From contig JAGQHH010000161.1 of NCBI GenBank assembly GCA_020431945.1, positions 1 through 11,880 on the forward strand: 11,880 nucleotides of DNA. Direction: 5' to 3'. How positions within the stretch are numbered: position 1 is the stretch's first letter; each line of letters starts with the position of its first letter. Origin of the DNA: Cyanobacteria bacterium HKST-UBA02. GTDB taxonomy: Bacteria > Cyanobacteriota > Vampirovibrionia > Obscuribacterales > Obscuribacteraceae. Positions 6,771-11,880 of this stretch are shown one piece after another. The position numbers and the translations under genes were made by a program. The notes under the pieces were generated by a model. It was given only the letters and a program-made list of their open reading frames with translations, was not told the DNA's origin and did not search any database.

Positions 6771-6794
6771 GCTGCTCTATCGAGCTACGGAGCC
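6771..6794 (-). other. tRNA-like 5' fragment (remnant?)
   Basis: On the minus strand this stretch reads like the start of a tRNA: a GGCTCCG acceptor strand, TA at positions 8-9, and a D-arm GCTC-GATA-GAGC followed by AGC. The D-loop is only 4 bases, as if about 5 bases were lost. The following sequence has no matching anticodon stem, T-arm or acceptor 3' strand. It is therefore not a functional tRNA as far as can be seen; a decayed tRNA or chance similarity are both possible. Confidence 0.35.
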
Positions 6795-6880
6795 GTCAAC
6801 TTAAACCTCTCCAATGGAATTGCCATTTGTTCACACAAGCTTTTCCCGGAATAAATAGTCGATGAATAGCTGATACACTG

Positions 6881-6921
6881 CCCGGCACTCCGGGATTTAG
6901 TATTTCAGCCCGGGGTTTTTT
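6881..6921 (+). terminator. Terminator with competing hairpin in the carA leader (putative attenuator)
   Basis: CTCCGGG (6888-6894) pairs with CCCGGGG (6909-6915; 7 bp, one G-U) around a 14-base loop and is followed directly by TTTTTT (6916-6921), a typical intrinsic terminator. A second hairpin, CCCGG (6881-6885) with CCGGG (6890-6894), uses the same left arm and would prevent the terminator. It sits 35 bases before the carA ATG and no plus-strand gene precedes it, so it either attenuates carA or ends a short non-coding transcript. Confidence 0.6.
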
Positions 6922-6956
6922 CGGTAAGATAGACATACACGGTGTTTACAAAGAGC

Positions 6957-8111
6957 ATGGCTAAAAAGACTGACAGGGACAGAAGTACCGACACTCTAGA
7001 CCGGAAAGGACGGGCAATCCTGGCGCTGGAGGACGGGCGGACTTATGAAGGTCGGAGCTTCGGCGCCGCCGGCACCACTGTGGGCGAGCTGGTATTCAAC
7101 ACCAGCATGTGCGGCTATCAAGAAATCCTCACAGATCCGAGCTATGCCGGACAGATAATCACTCTTACATATCCGGAAGCCGGCAACTATGGTACCAATG
7201 AAGGTGACATGGAGTCGCGCAGGATATATGCAAAAGGGCTGGTAGTCAGGCATCTGACCGAGAATTACAGCTCCCATGTCGCCCAGGCCAGCCTCGATAC
7301 TTTCTTGAAGAAGCACGGCATCCCTGGTATCACCGACGTCGATACCCGCTCCATAACCCGTCATATCAGGGACAAAGGAGCGATGCGTTGCACGATCACC
7401 ACCGAAGTCGGCGAAGATCTGCAAGAGAGCCTGGAGAAAGCCGTGGAGACAGCCAGGCTGGCTCCGGAGATGACCGGGCAGGATCTCACCGCCGAGGTCA
7501 CCTGTCCCCAGAAATACACCATCGGTGAAGGCAAGTACCGGGTAGCGGTAATTGATTATGGTATCAAGCAGAATATCCTCGAATTGCTCGCCGCCGAAGG
7601 ACTGCACTTGACGGTCTATCCCGCCGACACCAAGAGCGCCGAGATTCTTTCCGGACGCCCGGACGGCATTTTCCTCAGCAACGGTCCCGGCGACCCCGCC
7701 GCCTGCGAAGGGGCCCTCAAAGAGCTGGCAGCGCTTCTCCAGGCCGGCAAGCCGATCTTCGGCATCTGTCTCGGTCACCAGCTCCTGGCGCTTTCCATGG
7801 GGGCTCGCACATTCAAGCTCAAGTTCGGTCACCGGGGCGGCAATCAGCCTGTGAAGAATCTGGACACCGGCAAAGTCGAAGTCACCTGCCAGAATCACGG
7901 CTTCGCCGTGGATGCGAAATCCTGCCCCAAAGAGCTCAAGATCACCCATATCAATCTCAACGACAACAGCGTCGAAGGATTCAGGCACCAGAGCCTGCCT
8001 GTATTCGGCGTGCAGTATCACCCGGAAGCCAATCCCGGTCCCCATGACTCGAACTATCTATTCAGACAGTTCTATGAGTTGATAGACAAATCCGGATCAG
8101 GAAGGAGCTAA
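6957..8111 (+). CDS. carA: Carbamoyl-phosphate synthase small subunit
   Basis: Glutaminase subunit that releases ammonia from glutamine and passes it to CarB to make carbamoyl phosphate, the precursor of pyrimidines and arginine; cytoplasmic. The N-terminal small-subunit domain shows GELVFNTSMCGYQEILTDPS, NYGTNEGD and the TRSITRHIRDKGAM motif. The class I glutamine amidotransferase domain has IDYGIKQNIL, SNGPGDP, the nucleophile C271 in GICLGHQ, and H355/E357 in YHPEANPGP, so the triad is complete and numbered within 2 of E. coli CarA. From ATG 6957 the length is 384 residues. A GTG at 6942 would add 5 residues; neither start has a good Shine-Dalgarno site. carB does not follow. A HAD phosphatase gene begins right after the stop, and a terminator-like structure lies in the leader. 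Confidence 0.96.
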   Translation: MAKKTDRDRSTDTLDRKGRAILALEDGRTYEGRSFGAAGTTVGELVFNTSMCGYQEILTDPSYAGQIITLTYPEAGNYGTNEGDMESRRIYAKGLVVRHLTENYSSHVAQASLDTFLKKHGIPGITDVDTRSITRHIRDKGAMRCTITTEVGEDLQESLEKAVETARLAPEMTGQDLTAEVTCPQKYTIGEGKYRVAVIDYGIKQNILELLAAEGLHLTVYPADTKSAEILSGRPDGIFLSNGPGDPAACEGALKELAALLQAGKPIFGICLGHQLLALSMGARTFKLKFGHRGGNQPVKNLDTGKVEVTCQNHGFAVDAKSCPKELKITHINLNDNSVEGFRHQSLPVFGVQYHPEANPGPHDSNYLFRQFYELIDKSGSGRS

Positions 8112-8112
8112 T

Positions 8113-8778
8113 TTGTACAAACTCGCCATCTTCGACTTCGACGGTACTCTCGTGGACTCTGCTCCAGGAATTGTAGACGTGATGTTCCAGGTGGCGGAGT
8201 ACTACGACTTTCCCGGCTCGGTGGTGGAGCACTGGAAACAGCTCATCGGTGTGCCCTTGAATGATCAGACCGAGATCATCCTGCCCGGCACCAGCAAGAA
8301 ATTCCAGGAAGAAGTGGCGGACAAATACAGGGAGTTCTATAACAGCCGCTGTATCGAGCTCTGTCCGCCATTCCCGAGCCTAATGCACATGCTCGAGACG
8401 TTACGCAATGCAAACATCACCATTACTATCGCCTCATCAAAGAAAAAAACCATCATCGACCCGGTCCTCGAGCACCTCAATATCCAGGGCTATTTCAGCC
8501 TGGTGATCGGCGCCGAGGGCGTCAAACACCACAAGCCGCACCCCGAAGCGGTGCTCAATACCTTGAAACACCACAAATGTTCCCGGGACGATGCAGTGGT
8601 GATCGGAGACAGTAATTTCGACCTGGAGATGGCTCGAAATGCAGGCGTGGACGCCATCGGCGTCTCCACCGGCGTGCACGGGCCGGAGATCCTCAGACAG
8701 GCGACACCAATCTCGGTAGTCGGCTCCCTGACTGATGCTCTGGAGCTGATTCTGAACGGCCGGAACAAGGTCGCCTGA
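8113..8778 (+). CDS. HAD-family hydrolase, phosphoglycolate phosphatase-like
   Basis: A soluble phosphatase of the haloacid dehalogenase superfamily, subfamily I, 221 residues. All four motifs are present: DFDGTLVDS (8-16; nucleophile D8 and acid/base D10), motif II ASS (107-109), K141 in KHHKPHPEA, and GDSNFDLEMARNAG (165-178) with metal-binding D166 and D170. A helical cap (about 15-80) lies between motifs I and II, as in phosphoglycolate phosphatase (Gph), PpaX and beta-phosphoglucomutase. These cannot be separated by motif alone, so the substrate is unknown. The start is TTG at 8113, supported by AAGGAG at 8102-8107, 5 bases upstream and inside the end of carA. Only one base separates it from the carA stop, so the two are almost certainly co-transcribed. 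Confidence 0.9.
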   Translation: MYKLAIFDFDGTLVDSAPGIVDVMFQVAEYYDFPGSVVEHWKQLIGVPLNDQTEIILPGTSKKFQEEVADKYREFYNSRCIELCPPFPSLMHMLETLRNANITITIASSKKKTIIDPVLEHLNIQGYFSLVIGAEGVKHHKPHPEAVLNTLKHHKCSRDDAVVIGDSNFDLEMARNAGVDAIGVSTGVHGPEILRQATPISVVGSLTDALELILNGRNKVA

Positions 8779-8825
8779 ACGTCTAAAATTTTTTGCAACC
8801 ACCATCATTACAGGCTTTGATAAGA

Positions 8826-8860
8826 TCTCGGTCTGCCTTTTATTCGGACCCGAGGTTTTT
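8826..8860 (+). terminator. Intrinsic terminator after the carA-HAD operon
   Basis: CTCGGTCTG (8827-8835) pairs with CGGACCCGAG (8845-8854), nine pairs with one bulged C and one G-U, around a 9-base loop, followed by TTTTT (8856-8860). It ends only 12 bases before the next gene's ATG, so it separates carA-HAD from the downstream lpt genes, or it lies within their 5' leader if their promoter is upstream of it. Confidence 0.75.
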
Positions 8861-8872
8861 CCAGTCTTAATT

Positions 8873-9841
8873 ATGAAGACCGTGCCTGCTAAATTGCCGG
8901 GGGCAATTCTAAAAGCCGCACTGGCAGCCATTCTACTGTGGCAGCCTGCCCTCTGCCTGGCGGCGGATTCTCCTCAGACAATACCAGAACCTGGCATTAA
9001 GCAAGAACCTGAGCAAGAGCCGGCTCGCAAGCCCATTGAAGTCACCACCGAAGCCGAAGCGATCAATATCACTTATGACGTCGGTCTGGCCCGGGATCAG
9101 GTGAAAGCCTACCCGGACGATCCCGAAGCCCATTTCGTCCTGGCCGTTGCTCTCACCCGCACCAGTCAGGTGGAAGAGGCATGGAAAGAAGTGAACATTT
9201 CCCGGCGTCTGGCTCAGAATGTCGGGGGTCCCGAATATTTCAACAAGATGATTGATGAATACGAGGGTATGCTCGTTCATTCTCCCGACGATAACAAAGT
9301 CCGCTATCACCTGGCCTGGGCTTATTACATGAAAGCCTACCTGCTCACCGAGTATTCGCGAAAAGTCTATGAGCAGAAAAAACGTCTCGAACTGGCTCAG
9401 GCAAAAACTTCGGATAAGCCCGCCGACTGGCAGAGCCAGTGGGTGGATTCGGGCATGAGCGGCTCGGAATCCGGTAAAGACACCGGAGACAAAAAAGCTG
9501 CCCTTCCGGCCTCGGGCATGGAGTCGGTAATTGATAAAGCCGAACCACAGGCGGTGCCTGTTATCAAAGGCTATTACCAGAAAGCCCTGGACAGACTCGA
9601 CGAGATTTTAGCCCGGGAGCCGAAAGATCTCTGGTCGACTCTCTATAGAGCGCATCTCCAGGCCGAATGCACCGGCGATCTCGCGTCGGCGATGCGGGTC
9701 TGGAAACGTTGTCAGGAGGACGATCCCGGTTCTCCGGCTCCCTATTTCTTCCTGGGCGAAGGTTATCTCAAACAGGGTAATCTGAGAGAGAGTCTGAGCA
9801 ATGTCTCGAAAGCCGTAGCGCTGAGAGCTCTGGGAAGATAG
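8873..9841 (+). CDS. Exported TPR-repeat protein upstream of lptC
   Basis: A 322-residue protein with an N-terminal signal peptide: basic start (K2, K7), hydrophobic stretch about 11-29, likely cleavage near CLAA-DS at 31. There is no proper lipobox, so it is probably periplasmic. A Pro/Glu-rich linker (33-58) is followed by TPR-like helical repeats at about 68-155, a low-complexity Ser/Gly/Lys spacer (about 180-215), and more TPR-like helices at about 235-318 (DPEAHFVLAVAL, NKVRYHLAWAYY, APYFFLGEGYLKQGNLRES). TPRs mediate protein-protein contacts; no catalytic residues are apparent. It is placed 16 bases before lptC in the same orientation, which suggests an envelope or LPS-transport-related scaffold, but this is inference. 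The start at 8873 lacks a clear ribosome binding site. Confidence 0.85.
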   Translation: MKTVPAKLPGAILKAALAAILLWQPALCLAADSPQTIPEPGIKQEPEQEPARKPIEVTTEAEAINITYDVGLARDQVKAYPDDPEAHFVLAVALTRTSQVEEAWKEVNISRRLAQNVGGPEYFNKMIDEYEGMLVHSPDDNKVRYHLAWAYYMKAYLLTEYSRKVYEQKKRLELAQAKTSDKPADWQSQWVDSGMSGSESGKDTGDKKAALPASGMESVIDKAEPQAVPVIKGYYQKALDRLDEILAREPKDLWSTLYRAHLQAECTGDLASAMRVWKRCQEDDPGSPAPYFFLGEGYLKQGNLRESLSNVSKAVALRALGR

Positions 9842-9857
9842 GAAATCAGGAGAGAGC

Positions 9858-10472
9858 ATGTTCTCGAGCATTTTTGTCAAATTGAAGCCTTTTCTCAAGC
9901 TCCTCCTCGCCCTGGGAATCGCCGGCGGACTGGTGGGCGCTATTTATTACGCCCAGCAAGAAGCAAACCGTCAGATGGCTGAGTTCGAAATATCCAAGGA
10001 CAAAGACGGCGCCATGGGCGAAGAAGTCGCGGTCAAAGAATACGAGCTCAAAGAAGTGGACGAGAATAACCAGGTACGGTGGCAACTCAAGGCCGCCAGC
10101 GGCATCCTCGAGCCCAGGACCAAGGACGTCGACTTAAAAGGAATAGAAGTCAAGTATTATAACGAAGGTCAAGTAAGTTTAAACATCCAGGCTCCGGTGG
10201 GCAAAGCGAACGAGCTCACTCACATAATCCTGCTCAAATCGGACAAGGACAACAAAGTACTTGCCATGGGGGTCTCAAACCAGACCAAGATGGAAATGGC
10301 GGAGATGGAATTAAACAAAAAAAATCAGTTCAAGGCTACCGGGGGTGTTAACATCGAGTGGCCCGGGGTAGCCAAGGTGACAGGAGACTCCGCCGAAGGC
10401 GTGATTTCGCAGGTAAAGCTCATTGAGCACATAGTTCTCAGGGGGCATACCCACTCGACGTTAGGTATGTGA
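9858..10472 (+). CDS. lptC: LPS export protein LptC
   Basis: Inner-membrane-anchored periplasmic protein that takes LPS from the LptB2FG transporter and hands it to LptA. It has 204 residues, near the E. coli length (191). One N-terminal transmembrane helix (about 11-31) is followed by a beta-jellyroll-type region beginning VAVKEYELKEVDENNQVRWQLKA and containing LEPRTKDVDLKGIEVKYYNEG, characteristic of the LptC family. The later part (160-195: ATGGVNIEW, KVTGDSAEG) resembles LptA/OstA strands, as expected since the folds are related. AGGAG at 9848-9852, 5 bases before the ATG, fixes the start. The stop overlaps the GTG start of lptA by 4 bases (GTGA), indicating coupled translation. Identity rests on domain pattern plus the lptA-lptB neighbours. 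Confidence 0.88.
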   Translation: MFSSIFVKLKPFLKLLLALGIAGGLVGAIYYAQQEANRQMAEFEISKDKDGAMGEEVAVKEYELKEVDENNQVRWQLKAASGILEPRTKDVDLKGIEVKYYNEGQVSLNIQAPVGKANELTHIILLKSDKDNKVLAMGVSNQTKMEMAEMELNKKNQFKATGGVNIEWPGVAKVTGDSAEGVISQVKLIEHIVLRGHTHSTLGM

Positions 10473-11686
10473 AGACTAGAAAGCACTCAGAGATGTCAAA
10501 AGCAAACAAAGTCCCTCAGCTACTAATATCCGGCACCTACCTCCTCTTCGCCAGCTTCGGCAGCCTGGCTCCGGCTCTGGCTCAAGAAGCCGCCGGCGGC
10601 GGTCCTATAGATATAGTCGCCGACGAGCAGGAGTTCGCCGAGGACCATGTTCTGGCCAAGGGCAAGGTGCGGGTCACCCAGGGCGATACCATCATCGACG
10701 GACCGATTGCCAAACTCTTCCGGGACGAAAGCGGTGCCGCCAGCAAAGCGGTTTTCACCGGCAGCCCCAGGCTGGTTCAGGGCAAGAGCAAGATCAATGC
10801 CGCCCGCCTCACTTTCGAGATCAAGACCTCCCGCATCCTCGCTGAAGGAAACGCCCATTCCGAGGTCTATACCGATGACGATTCCGCAGTATCGGACAAG
10901 CCTGCTGGCGGTCCGGGCTCGGACAAAATCATCACCGATTCGCAGATGCAGGAATATGAGCGCGAATCCGGTCGTTTCGAAGCCCATGGCAATGTCCGGG
11001 TGGTGACCGGGGATATCAAAGTCAATTCCAAGCATATGAAAATCGTCTACGGCACCAACCGCAAGCCCGAAGCAGCCATATTCACCGGCGACGCCGTGGC
11101 GGTCCAGAATAAGAATGTCACCCAGGCGGACTCCATCACTTATTTCCTCACCACCCAGAGACTCCAGGCCACCGGTCATGTGCGCTCCCGGGTGATTGAA
11201 GAGAAAGAGAAAAGCGATGCCGGCGAGTCCGGGGATACCAGAAAAGCCGCCGCCGAGAATGGCGAGAAATTCGTGAGCTTCGGTGGCTCATCGGGTAGCA
11301 CCGAACAGCCTATCCTTATATATTCGGATGCCCAGGACTATAACAAACAGACCAACCGCATGGACGCCGTGGGCAATGTCCGCATCTATTACGAAGATTC
11401 GGTGGGCAAGGGACCGCGAGTCGCCATGCTCAAGGACTCCGAAGGCCGACCCGAGCGCCTGATCTTCACCGGTCGCTCCCAGGTCACCCAGCCCGGGCGC
11501 AAATGGATCGGCGACAAAATCACTTTGATGGTGGCCGACCGCAAAGTCCTGGCCGAAGGCAATACCAAAGCCGTGATCGTACAGAACAAACCCAAAGAAG
11601 AAGGGCCGGGCAAAGCAACGCCGGCTAAAAGCAGACCGGCAGGGGGCCGCACCCAGCTGGCCGAAGACGGCAAGAACCCGCTCTAG
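10469..11686 (+). CDS. lptA: LptA/OstA-like LPS transport protein with three bridge units
   Basis: Periplasmic protein that builds the LPS bridge between LptC and LptD. A signal peptide is clear (hydrophobic 17-36, APALA-QE cleavage near 39). The mature part has three similar OstA-type units at about 46-134, 154-242 and 281-371. Each contains a GNVRV/GKVRV-like strand, then AxFTG or LIFTG, then a closing RxLAEGN or RLQATGH strand. Gly/Ser- and charge-rich linkers (135-153, 243-280) separate them, and a Lys/Pro-rich tail ends the protein. At 405 residues it is about twice E. coli LptA (185). The GTG at 10469 overlaps the lptC stop by 4 bases; an ATG at 10493 would give a shorter but still workable signal peptide. 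lptB starts 19 bases after the stop. Confidence 0.88.
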   Translation: MKTRKHSEMSKANKVPQLLISGTYLLFASFGSLAPALAQEAAGGGPIDIVADEQEFAEDHVLAKGKVRVTQGDTIIDGPIAKLFRDESGAASKAVFTGSPRLVQGKSKINAARLTFEIKTSRILAEGNAHSEVYTDDDSAVSDKPAGGPGSDKIITDSQMQEYERESGRFEAHGNVRVVTGDIKVNSKHMKIVYGTNRKPEAAIFTGDAVAVQNKNVTQADSITYFLTTQRLQATGHVRSRVIEEKEKSDAGESGDTRKAAAENGEKFVSFGGSSGSTEQPILIYSDAQDYNKQTNRMDAVGNVRIYYEDSVGKGPRVAMLKDSEGRPERLIFTGRSQVTQPGRKWIGDKITLMVADRKVLAEGNTKAVIVQNKPKEEGPGKATPAKSRPAGGRTQLAEDGKNPL

Positions 11687-11705
11687 AGAAACCAGGAAAA
11701 CAGTC

Positions 11706-11880
11706 ATGACCCAGACCCTGACAGGACCAAGCCATTCCACCACTCTCAAGACCCTCAAGATTGACGGTCTGCAGAAGAGCTACGCCGGCCGGCGCGTGGT
11801 CGATGGTGTCAGCTTCCATGTCAATCGCGGCGAAGTCGTCGGTCTGCTCGGTCGTAACGGCGCCGGAAAAACCACTTCTT
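11706..11880 (+). CDS. lptB: LPS export ABC transporter ATP-binding protein (3'-truncated by window edge)
   Basis: Cytoplasmic ATPase of the LptB2FG complex that powers LPS extraction from the inner membrane. Only the first 58 residues are in the window. [13 protein letters not shown] (25-37) and [18 protein letters not shown] (41-58) closely match the LptB N-terminus; the Tyr of the A-loop (Y26) and the Walker A Lys (K55) are present. Arg replaces the common Pro in the GPNGAGKTT motif. An extension of about 15 residues precedes the usual LptB start. AGGA at 11694-11697 lies 8 bases before the ATG. The position right after lptC-lptA supports LptB over other ABC ATPases; the Walker B and signature motifs lie beyond the window. 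Confidence 0.9.
   Translation, partial: MTQTLTGPSHSTTLKTLKIDGLQKSYAGRRVVDGVSFHVNRGEVVGLLGRNGAGKTTS

Larger units (their letters stand above)
6648..6956. other. Divergent intergenic control region between nuoN and carA
   Basis: About 300 bases without a supported gene. It holds, in order, a motif AAATACTAAA (6672-6681) whose inverse recurs at 6896-6905, a palindrome CTACA-GG-TGTAG (6694-6705), GGACCG (6705-6710) complementary to CGGTCC (6749-6754), a tRNA-like fragment (6771-6794), and two overlapping GC-rich hairpins with a T-run (6881-6921). A 14-codon frame at 6814-6858 has no ribosome binding site and is probably not translated. No confident promoter could be placed for either flanking gene; TAAGAT at 6925-6930 is a weak -10 candidate for carA. 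Confidence 0.6.

Noticed and set aside
6716..6794. Possible selenocysteine tRNA (selC) on the minus strand: a 4-base D-loop and a CTTCAGG segment that could hold a TCA anticodon
   Set aside because: The bases flanking TTCA are G-rich on both sides and cannot pair, there is no T-arm (no GTTCGA-type loop), and no strand complements the GGCTCCG acceptor end.
6814..6858. A 14-codon frame that could be a carA leader peptide
   Set aside because: No Shine-Dalgarno site precedes it (the upstream bases are pyrimidine-rich), there is no run of Arg or pyrimidine-related regulatory codons, and it does not overlap the hairpins.
6996..8045. A 349-codon open frame on the minus strand opposite carA
   Set aside because: carA is certain on the plus strand. 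The antisense frame is long because of GC-rich codon bias, has no recognisable domain and no ribosome binding site of note.
8786..8794. A T6 run right after the HAD gene as a terminator
   Set aside because: No GC-rich hairpin precedes it; the stem-loop with T5 at 8826-8860 is a much better terminator.
10523..11179. A 218-codon open frame on the minus strand inside lptA
   Set aside because: It mirrors the repeated LptA coding sequence, has no domain signature and would conflict with a well-supported gene.
1..11880. CRISPR arrays, insertion sequences, phage genes or toxin-antitoxin pairs
   Set aside because: No regularly spaced repeats, transposase or integrase motifs, or paired small genes were found; nearly all the sequence is housekeeping genes with short gaps.

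Overview
The window is a gene-dense, moderately GC-rich piece of a diderm bacterial chromosome. It carries peptidoglycan precursor genes, an LPS-transport operon, a complex I membrane subunit, a cytosolic Ser/Thr kinase and ordinary housekeeping genes. No mobile element, CRISPR array or phage gene is visible. The content and layout suggest a relative of Cyanobacteria, most likely the non-photosynthetic Melainabacteria/Vampirovibrionia (Obscuribacterales-like). The reasons are an adjacent murC-murB pair, a nuoN/ndhB gene standing alone, a carA gene not followed by carB, a PknB-type kinase, and lptC/lptA/lptB in a diderm. This placement is inferred from gene content, not from a phylogeny.

Layout. 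1-2957 (+): murC (5' end cut off by the window), murB and ddl, a tightly packed cell-wall precursor operon. 2988-4208 (-): a soluble Ser/Thr protein kinase, convergent with ddl. 4209-4380: divergent promoter region with a near-consensus sigma-70 promoter for ssb. Between its -35 and -10 lies a palindrome resembling a LexA (SOS) box. 4381-4827 (+): ssb, followed by an intrinsic terminator. 4896-4971 (-): tRNA-Arg(CCT) with its own promoter. 5046-6647 (-): nuoN. 6648-6956: divergent control region with no gene. It holds a terminator-like hairpin just before carA, a competing hairpin, a tRNA-like fragment and inverted motifs. 6957-8778 (+): carA and a HAD phosphatase, followed by an intrinsic terminator. 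8873 to the end (+): an exported TPR protein, lptC, a three-unit lptA and the start of lptB.

How the genes work together. MurC, MurB and Ddl supply UDP-MurNAc-L-Ala and D-Ala-D-Ala for peptidoglycan. LptC, LptA and LptB belong to the machine that moves LPS from the inner to the outer membrane, so both ends of the window concern the cell envelope. CarA makes carbamoyl phosphate (with CarB, encoded elsewhere) for pyrimidines and arginine. NuoN is a proton-pumping subunit of complex I. SSB protects single-stranded DNA.

The most interesting signals are the SOS-like operator in the ssb promoter, the likely transcription attenuator before carA, the LptA with three repeated bridge units, and the SSB tail that lacks the canonical DDxIPF-type tip. 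I found no clearly new multi-gene system.
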